Shown in pieces: positions 38,480 through 49,631 of a DNA stretch of 64,000 bases; position 1 is the stretch's first letter, and every line of letters starts with the position of its first letter. Under the pieces are notes generated by a model that saw nothing but the letters and a program-made list of their open reading frames with translations, did no database searches and was not told the DNA's origin. Both the position numbers and the translations under genes were made by a program. Source of the DNA: Mayamaea pseudoterrestris (Eukaryota; Bacillariophyta; Bacillariophyceae; Sellaphorales; Sellaphoraceae); contig BROI01000014.1 in assembly GCA_027923505.1 (NCBI GenBank), positions 372,001 through 436,000 on the forward strand. Reading direction: 5' to 3'.

Positions 38480-38852
38480 TGAATAGCGATTTTGGAGCCA
38501 TACGGATTGAATTGTATTCAAAGTTAGCTCACTCGAAAGAAATGAGAGTGGTGTGCATTGCAAGAGCAATGGATACAATGAGGTTTGCTACGTATTCTGT
38601 CGTTTATTATGTATATAAACATTGTTTTCAAGGTTTACGTAAATATTCGCGACTTAGCCTTGCAGTGACATTATAATTTGGTGCATTTGTGTCAAAGCGC
38701 TTCTGGATCGTCTCGCGATTACCGCGCAGACGATTCCTCGATTACGCGGTTGCCGCACGAAAGCTCTATTGCATAAGTAAAGCTGCTTTAATGAGGCTCC
38801 TAAAGTAGTCTTACGCTATATCGTGATAGTATAAATTACACTCCCTACAGTC
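38480..38852. other. Intergenic between convergent genes
   Basis: AT-rich 3' regions of the TPR gene and ribosomal protein L9. A short run of related cgattac(c)gcg words occurs around 38716-38750, too short and irregular to call a repeat. No gene is seen. Confidence 0.5.
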
Positions 38853-39644
38853 TCATCGCTTCAACACTTCGACTCGCAGGGGAATGTTATAACCGCCGCG
38901 CAAGCTAATGCAGGCTAGAAATTCTCCAAGTTGCTTCACTTGGGTAGTGCTTGCTTGATCCGACGCAAGTGCGTCAATAAGAGACTGTAGCTCGGTAGGA
39001 TTGTGATCAAGCTCGGCATGGTTCACAGGCTCTGCTCGCAAAGTAATAGTTTCATGCGGCTCAAGGTCGATTCGGAGCTGCTTGGAAAGCTTCTTTCGAA
39101 TATACTTGGCATCGACAGATCCAGAGGTTAATGAACCGGTGGAAGCGTCAGCATTGCGCCATAGTTTGAGCTGTGATCGTGGAACAAGAAATCATAAGCA
39201 TTTCGAGCGAGATAAGACGTAGAACTCGAGAAAAAAGACAGCAAGCATCTGAAATCGACGTACACTTTTATTTCTCAAATAATGCTTGAGAATATCAGCA
39301 GCTTTGAGATCCAAATCTTCTCCATGGCTAGCCTCCTTGGCAAGCCGATCGCGTCGCTGCTCGGTCGTTTCCAAGTCGGGATCCTGCAAACCAAACTTTT
39401 CAAAGTTTTGCCGCGTCGCATAGACGACCTTCTTTTGCGGAATCAAATAGTTGCGCGCAAATCCCGCCTTGACACTGAGAATATCGCCCTCGTAGGCTTT
39501 GGGAGGAATATCCGCGCGAACGATGACGCGGACCGTGTGGGCGGAGCGTACTGCTTGGCGTTGCTGCGGCGCAGTGATCGTACTTTTAACGATAAGCAGA
39601 CTAACTTCATTGCGACAAAGATTTTTGGTGATGAAGAATGACAT
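38853..39644 (-). CDS. Ribosomal protein bL9, mitochondrial type
   Basis: Two exons (39644-39264 and 39170-38853) give 232 residues; the 93-nt intron has a GTACGT donor and a GATCACAG acceptor, phase 0. The core [32 protein letters not shown] is the canonical N-terminal L9 signature. The C-terminal L9 domain ([35 protein letters not shown] end) is restored by splicing. The first ~35 residues are basic and hydroxylated without a signal peptide, so a mitochondrial presequence is likelier than a plastid one. L9 binds 23S rRNA at the base of the L1 stalk. The ATG lies one base from an opposite-strand ATG at 39638, so the promoter is shared with the BTB gene. Confidence 0.9.
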
Positions 39645-39874
39645 CCTTTGAATTAAACTGGCGATTGTTCTTCCCTTTTATGACTTCGGGTGGATGCGTT
39701 TTGAAAGGCGTCGTCCTCATGGTCGTCGTCTTTTGCCGCTACGACATTACAAGTACCGGTACGATGACAGAAACTGATCTCAGGATTGCCGCGCCGCGCC
39801 GCGCCGCACTTTACGCAAACTTCGAACTCCAGCAGCAGCAGCGGGAACTTTGTACCGTCAGGAATATCAGAACC

Positions 39875-41134
39875 ATGGCCGAGACTAATCAGCATCCAAC
39901 GGATGAAGAGTACCAGAAGGTAGTTGTCTATGGCGCTGGTATTGAAAATGCCAATGGCGAGTATCGTCTTGTTGGGCGGGGCGATGGCGATTCTCCCACG
40001 TACGAGAAGGAAGGACGTGGAGACGTAGCAACGTCCTCAATTAAATGTTGCGGGGGGACCTGGACTATTTACACGAATGGAAAGGCTTGTTACCAAAGTA
40101 ATGAATGTCCTTCTGTTTCACCGCCATCGAGACTCTGGTGGTGTGTTGGATCGGAAAGTAACGTGCTTGAATCACTACCCCCGCCGGTGCTTGTCTTTGA
40201 TAATAAAACGATGCTTGACTGGCGTCAGGAACCCTCTGAAAGCTTTTCTGATTACAAGATATTGATTGCTGGTGGAGGCAACGACAACCTGACTGAGTAT
40301 CACGTTCACAAGCTTATCATTGCGAATGGATCTGCTTATTTCCATAATTTACTCAATCATAATTTCATTGAAGGCGAGGAGAACGCAAGCTTGATAGAGC
40401 TAAATGAGCAAATGGCAGCAGTGTTTCCGCATTTATTGGACTACATGTATTGGATGTTTTCAGACCAAGGACGTGTCGGACAGGTGCAAGTGCCTTTACC
40501 AGCTACACATGTCAGTCTTTACAAACTTGCGGATTACTTCGAAGTGCCACATCTTTTGCGTGACTTGAATCTTCACCAAATTTATGATAAAAGAGGCTTT
40601 GTCTGGGAATATTTGATTCCTGCACAGGCGCAAGGCGTACAACAAGTCATTGACGTCGCCTTAGAATACTGTGCACCGTTGTTATGGAAACTAGGACATC
40701 GTCAAGACATCAAGCTTGTCACTCGAAACATGACTACCCCGACGCTGTCGATCTTGATCCAACACCCAAAAGAAAACCGGAAGAAGCTTGAAAGTGACTT
40801 ACAAGCCAGTCGCCTGCTCGCAGCGTTTTGCGAAGAACATGAAATAGATGCGGATACCTTTTCTACTTTAACCGATGCAAGTGTGATGCAATCTATTTCT
40901 CCTTGTGCGGCGTGGCCTTTGCTCAAGAAGGAATCGGAACTGATTGGCCGAGATACCATCTTAACAGACCTTCAACGACGCTGCATCAAGTCTTTGTCCG
41001 AGAATTTCGTTAAGCTGCAATTTAGCGACATGGAAGCAATTGCATCTCAGCCTCTCCTTTTTCGTGAAGCGTTTTTCAACGCGGTGCAGCAGCACGTTCG
41101 TGAGAGTTCTCAAGTCTCAGATCCTGATGAATAA
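39875..41134 (+). CDS. BTB/POZ-domain protein
   Basis: I use the ATG at 39875 (ACCATGG), giving 419 residues. The same frame is open from an ATG at 39638, but that codon sits against the start of the opposite-strand L9 gene and encodes an implausible leader, so it is probably upstream of the transcript. Residues ~18-108 form a small repeat-type domain (VVYGAGIENANGEYRLVG, ...WWCVG...LPPPVLV) common in algal proteins. Residues ~126-240 are a BTB/POZ fold (DYKILIAGGGNDNLTEYHVHKL, YFHNLLNHNF, FPHLLDYMYW). The rest is helical. BTB proteins usually dimerise or act as cullin-3 adaptors; the substrate is unknown. Confidence 0.8.
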   Translation: MAETNQHPTDEEYQKVVVYGAGIENANGEYRLVGRGDGDSPTYEKEGRGDVATSSIKCCGGTWTIYTNGKACYQSNECPSVSPPSRLWWCVGSESNVLESLPPPVLVFDNKTMLDWRQEPSESFSDYKILIAGGGNDNLTEYHVHKLIIANGSAYFHNLLNHNFIEGEENASLIELNEQMAAVFPHLLDYMYWMFSDQGRVGQVQVPLPATHVSLYKLADYFEVPHLLRDLNLHQIYDKRGFVWEYLIPAQAQGVQQVIDVALEYCAPLLWKLGHRQDIKLVTRNMTTPTLSILIQHPKENRKKLESDLQASRLLAAFCEEHEIDADTFSTLTDASVMQSISPCAAWPLLKKESELIGRDTILTDLQRRCIKSLSENFVKLQFSDMEAIASQPLLFREAFFNAVQQHVRESSQVSDPDE

Positions 41135-41310
41135 TCTCTATCGGAGCTGCTTGTCGATACGAGTAAGCGTTGACCGAGCAATAATTGCACAACAAGCTTT
41201 GTAAGTCGGCGGAACCTTGATGTAGCGATAATGCACAATTGTACATCACAAGGTACTTCGCATTAGATACGAAAAAAGCTCTAAATTTAAATGCATTTTC
41301 TTTACTACTT

Positions 41311-42115
41311 TCATGGAGCTAAGTCTCCGTGTTGTTGCTGCTGTCGACTCTGCTTCTTAGCCAGCGTCTTTTGCTTGATCAAATCCTCATATTCTCGTCG
41401 CTCGCCCCAATTCTTCTTGGCCTTTTTCCTCCATGCGACAAAGCCAATCATTCCAAGTACATTGGTGTAAAAGCCCATTAGAAACGACCGAACCGAGTAA
41501 AACTTGCCACTGGCGGTTGTCGCCTTGGACTTGATTTCATTGACAATGACCACGTATTCGGATCCTTCGGCAAGATCGGCTGGAACGACTGTTGTACAGG
41601 GTCTTATCCATTTGCCGTTGCATCTGCGGAAGGAAAAGGTTATTGAATGAGTTAACTTTTCGTAACAGAATTACGAGTTCTAACGCCCCATTCGCATCCA
41701 TTACATTCCTTCATCAAGCCTGCGATACTCACAATGCTTCACACGTTCCACATTCACCCTTGCCGCAACCATATTTAATGAATTGACCCGCCTGCAGCGC
41801 CACGTCTCGCAGCGGCTGCCCGGGTCGCGCCAAGTACAGTTTGGTCGAGTTGCCCTGCTGGAATCGAACGTTGATGGTGCCTTTAATGCCCTTGCCTGCC
41901 AAGTCTAGTGGAGGTCCCTGTTCGGCCAATGTTTGCTTCTTCTTCCACTTTGGATCGTAGGTTTTGCGGCCTTCGCCGGATAATATGGCAGAAAGTTGTG
42001 GCGAACGGAGTGCGCCGCGCCTCGAGGATGCAGCAGTTTGTGACGAAATGGAAAAGGCGGATGTCACGGCCAAAAAGACGGCGATGAATAGAATGAGCGT
42101 ATTACGGCAAGTCAT
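41311..42115 (-). CDS. Plastid-targeted 2Fe-2S ferredoxin-like protein with C-terminal membrane segment
   Basis: Exons 42115-41733 and 41623-41311 (109-nt intron, GTGAGT donor, CCGCAG acceptor) give 231 residues. The N-terminus is a signal peptide ending TSA-F-SIS (residues 18-24), the plastid signature. The iron-sulfur cysteines are C117, C122, C125 and C137 (YGCGKGECGTCEAL|CNGKWIRPC), a C-x4-C-x2-C-x11-C spacing. That is closer to the small-subunit type of CO dehydrogenase/xanthine oxidase than to photosynthetic ferredoxin, and the intron falls inside the cluster. A hydrophobic stretch near residues 181-197 (SFLMGFYTNVLGMIGFVAW) and a basic tail suggest membrane attachment. It is head-to-head with POR. 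Electron-transfer role inferred; partner unknown. Confidence 0.85.
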
Positions 42116-42424
42116 TTTTATTGTTTTGTATTTCTGTTGGTTTCAGCAAATGTCGAATGAAGCAATCAAGCTTGTCGCAGGCAATTTTCGTCGAATTGGA
42201 TGATGGCCAGCCATCAAGTCGGGTTTCGCAAGATGGTTTCCGTATCTCTGAAGGTTCAACAACCGGGTTGCTTCGAGATTGCGTTCATCAAGTCTGTTGA
42301 TAAAAGTCATAAAAGATACCGAACGCAGATGCCTGACAGACACAAAAGAGACACGGAGAAGCCTTTTTCGCGCGCACTGGATCTTCCTTTCGCACTATTT
42401 TTCCCCAACCAGCCAGCCATCAGG
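42116..42424. other. Bidirectional promoter of the 2Fe-2S protein and POR genes
   Basis: 309 bp between two divergent plastid-protein genes. I see no extra gene here, and no motif that I can name with confidence. Confidence 0.55.
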
Positions 42425-44261
42425 ATGATCAAGTTTGTGTCGCTGCTGCTTGTGTTGGCGTCCATAGCGGACGCCTTTCAGTTTATGAAGAATTGGAAAA
42501 TGCCGTGAGTGATGAATGGCTTGTAGTTATTGGCTTGGTTGCTGTTCCAGTCGATCTTGTCACGTGTGCGAACGAATCTCATCACCCATCACTGACGCCA
42601 TTTTTCTTCATAAACGCTTTGCAGGACCTATGATCCCAACCAGGAGGCAATCGCAGACCGCTTTGGTGACAAGAGTGAGTAAACGCTGGTAGTAGATACT
42701 ATCCATAGGAATCCGTTGGTTTCAATCGTCTCATGCACCTCCATTCTCTCTCGCTCCTACCACTATAGAACTCGTCGTCTTGACTGGAACATCCAGTGGT
42801 CTCGGCCGCAAGACTGCCCTTGCGTTACTGAATACTGGAGAGTACCATGTCATTGGAGCTGTCCGAGACCTTGATAAAATGGAAGCCGTCGCCGAAGTTG
42901 ACGGCTTTGACATGAACAACTTTACGCCAATGTACTGCGAAATGAACTCGTTTGACTCCGTCTGCAAGTTTTGCGACAACGTTTTAAAATTCGCATTAAC
43001 CAAACCGATTGATCGATTAATGTGCAACGCCGGAGTCTACCAACCGTCGCTTCCATACGCCAAGTGGTCGGTGGACGGACATGAGCAAACGATGCAAATC
43101 AACTTTTTGTCGCACTTTCTCATGATATCAAAGCTCATGCCGTCCCTCATGCAGAGCAAGGATGCTCGCGTCGTCATGGTCGGAAGTGTCACCGGAAACG
43201 ACAATACGGTCGGTGGAGGCGGCGTGTATCCCGTGGCGGACTTGCACGAGCTGGAAGGCTTCGAAAAGGGTTTCACCAAGCCAGTGGCCATGGCGGATGG
43301 TTACGGCTTCATTGGCGCCAAGGCTTACAAGGATTCCAAGCTGTCACTCATGATGATGGCCAACTTTTTGCATACCAAGTATTACAAGTTGACGGGTGTT
43401 TCCTTTGCGTCAATGTATCCGGGTTGCATCGCCGAGAGTCCGCTCTTTCGCGAAAAGCGAGCGTGGTTTCGCAAGTACTTTCCCTTGTTCATGAAGACTA
43501 TTACTGGTGGATTCGTTGGAGAGCACGAAGCTGGTCAGCGGCTGTTTCAGTTGGCGCATGACCCTCGTTGCGCCAAGAGTGGTGTCTACTGGTCGTGGAA
43601 CGGAGGTCCGCGTGAAGGACGTGGGGTGGAAGCCTTGGAAAAGGGTGGACAAATCTCTGGTGGCGGCGGTGCTGGAGGAGGTTGGGATTCCATTTATGAG
43701 AATGACCAGAGCGCCAAGGTTTTGGACATTGACACGCAGCTCAAGCTATTTGAGACTGCCACTCAAATTACAGGGGCCGACTGGCCAGACATCAAGCAGG
43801 TGGTAAGTCCATGCCCGACTCTCAAGGTCATCACGGCTGTCACCAAGGGCATGGTCAAGCGCGAGGAACTGAAACGAATGCGTGAAATGGGACGACCGGG
43901 ATTGGAACAGGAAGCAGCTGTAGTAAAAATTAGCAAGGTGAAGAAAGTTGTCGCTGTCACGGACAAGATCGCCACTGGCGTACTGTCAAACACAGTTGGA
44001 CGAGTGGCTCGATTCGCAGGCAAGCGGGTACTTGGCGAGTTTCCAGAGGAGGCTGTCAAGGGATCCTTTGATGCGACTAATGCTGACGCACACCTTGCGT
44101 CGCTGAAAGAAGGTGCCGCTCTCTTTGACGAGGAAGTTGCGGCCCAGCTCGCTCAGGACCGAGTGGTTGATGTAGAAGACGAAGCACTCTTTCAGCAATT
44201 GTACGAAAAGGCATCGGACGTTAAAGTTAGCGTCACTACCAAGACGTCCATCAGTGCGTAG
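42425..44261 (+). CDS. POR: Light-dependent protochlorophyllide oxidoreductase with long C-terminal extension
   Basis: Three exons, 42425-42504, 42625-42674 and 42769-44261, give 540 residues. Exon 1 encodes a signal peptide ending IADAF-QF (plastid motif). Splicing gives KMPTYDPNQEAIADRFGDK|KLVVLTGTSSGLGRK. Core motifs: TGTSSGLG nucleotide loop (~49), NAGVY, catalytic Tyr230 and Lys234 in AKAYKDSK, and the POR-specific PLFREKRAWFRKYFPLFMK and YWSWNG. The enzyme reduces protochlorophyllide to chlorophyllide with NADPH in light. Known PORs end about 40 residues after YWSWN; here ~160 extra residues follow from about position 380, basic then acidic and helical. The extension is seen directly, but its role is unknown. 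Expected location: plastid, near thylakoids. Confidence 0.93.
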
Positions 44262-44506
44262 ACGCGGGTAATAGTGCATCGACTTACTAGCGCGCCAAAA
44301 TGGTAAAAACCAAACTTTAATACATGATTTAATAGCTACCGCGTAGTTCTATTCAAATATGGACATATAAACGTTAGTGTCTATCACATCAATTGGTAAA
44401 AGGCTGCAACTACAGCGATGGTCTACACATGCATTACGCCATATCTCATCGTCAAGGCGCCATAAAGTTCACACGCCACCCACGCGTGTACTCGTTGCTT
44501 TAATCG

Positions 44507-45626
44507 TTACATCATTTGACGATGCGGCAAGTCTCCTTCCGTTAAACCATCGCATATAGCCCGCCAGTCTCGCATGGTCAAAGTCAAGACGGATTGCTTG
44601 TGAGGGCAGGCCTCTTCGTTGGTTTTGGCGGCAGACGACGCCGTCACATAGATTCCACCACGCTTGCGCACACCTCCAAGTCCGGCGGCTTCCTCGCGAA
44701 GACAAATCTTGGCTTCTCCCTTTTTAATCAAAAAGCTAAAGTGGAAAATGTTTTCCACTGTTTGGGTGAAGGAGCAAGGGTTGCAAAGGTACTTGACGCC
44801 GTCAATGTCATTTCCCAACCCTGATTTTTGATTTTCCTTGATGCGCTTCTTGAGTTGCTTCTCCATTTGCTTGATTGTCTTTTCCGTCGCGCTGAGCTTG
44901 TTTGGGTCGCCCTGTTGCTCTCCTTGTTGAATCTCTTGCGGCTTGACTGCTTCCGTCAAGTCAGCGTCTTGCTTCTTACTGCGCTGCTTGGGTGCCTTGC
45001 GCTCTTTAATAACTGGCTCGGCCGCCAGCGGTCCAGACAAAAAGGTGACGCGCTCCGGAAGGGCATTGAAGCAAACGCCAGCCTCCTTGCCGAGCATGAG
45101 CCAGTTGAAGCGACCGTCCGTCGAGCACTTTTGCTTGAAGCGGTAAATGAGCTTGCCAGCGTCATAGCGAGGAACCTGGAAAGAGTGAAAGCGAGGCAAT
45201 GAGAATTGATTAGGTCGAATCGCTATACAAATTGATAAAAGCTTCAATCATTCACGCATACAAAAATGACGGGCTCGAATCATAACGTACCTGAACAAGC
45301 GACTCGACATATTGCTCCATCTTTTGCGCATGCAAATGCACATTCTCGGCATCCAAGACTGCTTCGCGCGAGTATTTGACTTTTGCCTTGAAGAGTTCGT
45401 TGTTGCGCAGCGCAAGCGCGCCCAGCTGGTCGGGAGCAGTGGCCGACTTGAGTCGTTCATTCAGCGTTCGCTGCTCCATGCGAGTCTCTCGACGAATCTC
45501 CTTGGTGAGGCCGCTGTCCTCAAAGACAGTTACTTGCTTGCGGCGCTTGCGACTACGATGCGTTTCCATCGTTTCGTCGTTCAAATCGACCAGGTCATGG
45601 TCGTGGGCGTGAGGAGACGGCGGCAT
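44507..45626 (-). CDS. NSE4: SMC5/6 complex kleisin subunit NSE4
   Basis: Exons 45626-45291 and 45175-44507 (115-nt intron, GTACGT donor, TTCCAG acceptor, phase 0) give 334 residues. The start is the ATG at 45626; the frame extends upstream but without family similarity. Features: helical N-terminal part binding SMC5 (AKVKYSREAVLDAENVHLHA), the central LMLGKEAGVCFNALP region, and the diagnostic C-terminal winged-helix block NPCSFTQTVENIFHFSFLIK followed by GLGGVRKRGGIYVT. NSE4 bridges the heads of SMC5 and SMC6 and binds NSE1/NSE3; the complex acts in homologous recombination and replication-fork repair. The middle is Lys/Gln-rich. Nuclear location. Confidence 0.85.
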
Positions 45627-45973
45627 GGCGAAGGAAGCGTTGCTTGTGTTTTTGGAAATGGATTGTAGTGTGTGAAGTGATGGAGCTGCAGCGATAATCG
45701 CCACGAAGGTGGGCACGGCGGCCTCGGCAAGAACTTCATTGAGAGTGCGACTTTTAAATTTAAAGGACGCGCCTGTCGAGCCTGCCGCCAATTGTTTTGG
45801 CGCGCGATTCAACGGGCACCGTTTGCTAGCTATTACTAGCCACCCTGCAGAAATTAGCGCGGCAACGAGAAGCACTTCTGTACTTTTTTTCAGAAAGTGA
45901 TCACTGAATTCGGTATCTAATGCCTACTTTAAGATATATCAATGCTACATGCAACAACACTTATTTAACTTAA
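45627..45973. other. Intergenic, upstream of NSE4
   Basis: Promoter region of NSE4 and 3' flank of the IDI-SQS gene. The NSE4 frame is open upstream to 45875, but the extension shows no domain. No other element is seen. Confidence 0.5.
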
Positions 45974-48341
45974 CTACAGAGCCTTTGCCTCCGGTTGCAA
46001 AACGCTTGCATCCTTCAAAGAACTCGCCACCGTCCAAGGTCCGTAGTACCACAGCAGACCAGAGCTTACAGCAAGCCCGGCCTTGACGAGACTCTTGTAT
46101 TCTGTTCCGTACTCGCCGTAGTAAATGCCGAGACCAAGGAGCGCTCCGCAGGCAATCACCCTCTTGGTCTGCATTCGTCGTTGCACTATTGCGCCAGCAT
46201 CTGTCAGCAACGAAATCTTTTCGCAAATTTGCTTAGTTCGCTCAAACGTCGGGTCAATCACACCATTGCTTCGCGCTGTTTTGGCCTTGTTGATAATGGC
46301 TTGCGCAAACGAGTAGAATGTATTGTGCACCTCGGCAATGTTGTTGGTCCGAAGCAACAGCTTGCACGAGAGTCCCTTGCGGATCTTGACAACGCCAGTG
46401 AAGACATCAAGGTTGCTGTAGCACTTCGCCAATGTAGCAATGGCCATGACTTGCGGAATGGCGCAGAACCGAAAGACTTCGGCGCACTCCAGCTTGTCCA
46501 TGTATGCCAAACAATCTGGTACCAGTTCGAGCGCGTCAGTGACCAGTTCGTTCAAGCACTCCAAAGCCTTGGCTTGCACTTCGGGAGTAGTGGGATCGGC
46601 AAAGTATCCAAGCTCTCCAGTCGCCGAGTACTTTTTCCATATTGACTGCGGCCAGAAGGCCCGCTTGTCGACGTAGTCTTCAAGGTAGTCGCGAATAATG
46701 TTTGTCTTTTGCAAAAAGAGACCCATTTGATCACTCAGCTTCAACTCGCCCGCCAGTGATGGCTGCTCCAAACCCGACGCCGCAAACAGCCGACTCAAAC
46801 CTTCTCCAACAAGACCAGCGACAAAGTGACAGTAGCGATTGTATTCAGTGACATCCTTGGTACCTTGACCAAGATCCTTGCCAACAAACTCGGCCATGCC
46901 TTGCGCCATGCGCTGCGTAATGTCGCGAATGACTTGCTGCGACGCGGGCTGTAAACAAGCAAAAACAGCATGTGCCTTGGGAAACTCTTGCAGCAAGCGT
47001 CGCTCGTCGTTCTCACCGACGCCGTCCATGCGCCACGTTTCGTCGCCGAGAGCATTCTTGGTGAAGTCGCGCAAGTGCTTGATTTTGATCGCATGACTTT
47101 CAAACGCCTTCGTATCATCCTCAATGGTATCGAGTGCTCTCAAAACCAGGTAAAAGATGAGAATGTCAACCAACAGAGTTGGTGGAAGCTGTTGAATGAC
47201 GGCGGCAAAGGACCGCGACACCTTGACGAGAATGTCATTGCAAAAGGCCAGCTCCTCCTTTGGAAACTTGGTTTGAATGTAAGCCTTGTCCAAGTTGGAT
47301 GCCAAAGGTTTTAGGTAGAGAATGGTGAGCGCCGCAAAGACTTCGTCAACGTGGACAAGTTGCACCAGCGTTGACTCCTTGTGAGTCGTGACCTTGCCGT
47401 AGGCTCCTTGTTTCTTGCTGAGACGATGATCATTGCGAATGTGAGATATAAATGTAACATTGTCTATAAAACATCATTTCGTTAATTAGCATCACTCACT
47501 TTACATCTCCCTTGGATGTTTTTGTAAACAATGCTTGCGCATTGCCGGCGCCGCCAAAGTGTTCCGCCGGTGGATCAAACTCACAAATCGTTTGATAGTC
47601 GTCATACCTGCCAGCCATGGTGGCGTCCAAGTTGGACCACCAGTTCCAAAGCCACTTTTCACAAATCAAACGAAACCATGGACTAAAAAGTAACTTTTTG
47701 TCTTGAAACATATGCTTCAATTCATCCATGCTCACCCACTTGCAGTTGGATACTTCATCGTCGTTGGGATGCAGCGGCATGACATTCTTCGCATTGTCTA
47801 CACAAACAAACAGCACATAGTCAATCTCATGCTCACCCCAGGGACTGTTTGGTCCGTGCGTGACAGTATCGGCCGCCCAGTAGTGAAGCCGCGTCACAAA
47901 GTGAAAATCTGACACGCTCAATCCACGAATGCCCAATTCATGCTGCAGCTTGCGAATCGCCGCATGCTTGACGCCATTCACTTGTCCCTTGATTACACTT
48001 TTTGGCAGATCCACTTCACTTTGCTCCATGCCGTGCAGTGGATGCGAGCAGCACGTGTTCGTCCAAACGTTGGGAAAGGTAATCTTGTGCGATGCGCGCT
48101 GCTGCAGGAGCAACTTGTTGGTCGACTTGTCGAACAGAAAAACACTAAAGGCGCGATGCAAGACTCCGTGCGGCTGCTGATTGCTAAACACGTGGGAGTT
48201 TTGCTTGGAGGCGGATCCAATGATATTGTCGTTATTGTCAACGACTAACACGGAGTCCTTGAGCATGAGGTCGGTTTGCGACAAGCCGGATGCCCATGGA
48301 GTCGATGATGGAGCAGCGGCGGCGGATGACGAGGAAGCCAT
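45974..48341 (-). CDS. IDISQS: Isopentenyl-diphosphate isomerase / squalene synthase fusion
   Basis: Exons 48341-47500 and 47417-45974 join across an 82-nt intron (donor GTGAGT at 47499, acceptor ending TCTCAG at 47418, phase 2) into 761 residues. The IDI half (1-~280) has the Nudix-type core: NTCCSHP with catalytic Cys98, AAIRKLQHELGI and WGEHEIDYVLF. The SQS half has FCNDILVKVSRSF, the first aspartate motif DTIEDD (377-382), the second DYLED (524-528), and two hydrophobic C-terminal segments for ER anchoring. The SQS part has no in-frame ATG of its own near its start, so a separate gene is unlikely. An upstream in-frame ATG at 48428 would add a hydrophobic leader. The fusion couples DMAPP supply to sterol synthesis. 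Confidence 0.93.
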
Positions 48342-48663
48342 GGTAGTATCGACGTGTAGTATCAGCAGCAGTATCGAGTAGTAGTAGAGCAAGTAGAACC
48401 AACCGCACCTTGGCTGCCAGTGGTTCATGGTTTGTCCAAGGTCGACGAAGCAACGAAAGTGGGTGGAAGCAGCAGCTTGCTTCCGCATTGGTCTGGAGGC
48501 GCGCTGGCGCGCGCAAAAATGAATCAGCGGCACTGAAAGAAGCTGATGCGACATGACAGCAACGCGCCGCGCCACCAACCATGACGAACCAAGCCGCTCG
48601 CGTTTGTTCCATTTACAGGTTTAATTCACACCAGCAACTATATACAACTACAGATACAAAATA
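48342..48663. other. Divergent promoter of IDI-SQS and PABPN1-like genes
   Basis: 322 bp between two divergent start codons. In-frame extension of the IDI-SQS gene reaches into it (ATG at 48428, with a hydrophobic run). No other feature is seen. Confidence 0.5.
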
Positions 48664-49387
48664 ATGGAAGCTCAACCCACAACTGAAAAAACTGCTGCTG
48701 ATCACCACGAAGACCAAGTCGCCGACGATGACGACGACGACGAAGACTTGGAGAAGCTGCAGGCCGAGATTGCTCGCATGGAGGAGCAGGCTGCACTCAT
48801 TGCCAAGGAAAACGAAGAACTCCAACGGAAGCGACAGCAACTGGTTGGCACCAAAGCGGATGAGTCTGCTGCAAAAGCGGGAAGCGAAAAGACGCAGCTG
48901 CAGCGCGATGGAAACAGCATCTACGTGGGACAAGTGGATTACTCGACCACGCCGGAGGAGCTCTTGGCGCATTTTGAAGCATGCGGATCGGTGGAGCGAG
49001 TCACGATTGTTTGGTATGTGCGAGTGAAAATGCAGGAATGTGTGTCGTCAGCCTCGATATAGCTTTATTCATTCTCATTTACCCCCTATACCTTGCAGCG
49101 ACAAATTCACTGGCCGTCCGAAGGGTTTCGCGTACTTGGAGTTTGACAATGAGGCCGCCGTTGAAAACGCCATGAAGCTTGACAATTCCGAATTCAAGGG
49201 CCGCAACCTAAAGGTAACACCCAAGCGTGTCAACCAGCCGGGCATGGGTGCGTCGGCGATGCGCGGCGGTGGAAGAGGTTTTCATCGGGGTGGCGGACGA
49301 GGCGGTGGCTTTCGGGGTGGAGGTCGCGGACGAGGTAGAGGAGGATTTCGTGGCGGCGGCGCGCGAGGATATCATCCTTACTACTAA
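48664..49387 (+). CDS. PABPN1-like nuclear poly(A)-binding protein
   Basis: Exons 48664-49013 and 49099-49387 (85-nt intron, GTATGT donor, CTTGCAG acceptor) give 212 residues. Layout: acidic N-terminus ([11 protein letters not shown]), coiled-coil helix (residues ~30-65), one RRM (~83-160) and a Gly/Arg-rich tail. The RRM has RNP2 SIYVGQVDY and RNP1 KGFAYLEF, with the split [18 protein letters not shown] rebuilt by splicing, as in PABPN1/Pab2. PABPN1 binds growing poly(A) tails and controls their length and export. The RGG-type tail is a methylation target in this family. Nuclear location is expected. Family assignment is strong; orthology to a single human gene is likely but not proved. Confidence 0.9.
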
Positions 49388-49631
49388 ATATTGTGAAAGC
49401 ATATCTGAAACGAAGCAGTGAAATTGAACGAGAATGTAAGTGAAGTCCATTTGCCGACGAGACAGTGAGAAACAACAACGCGATTGCGCTGGCCGAGACA
49501 ATTGATTCCTCATAGAGAACATGTATTATTATTAAACCTTTCATAAAGCAGACAATAAAGTGTACATTCGTAGTCATTGGATCACGTAGTTACAAAAACT
49601 ATAAAGTACGCTTCTACACACATGCTGCGTT

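Noticed and set aside
45974-48341. Annotation of IDI and SQS as two separate genes
   Set aside because: The SQS frame has no ATG near its start, and an 82-nt intron with good splice sites joins the frames.
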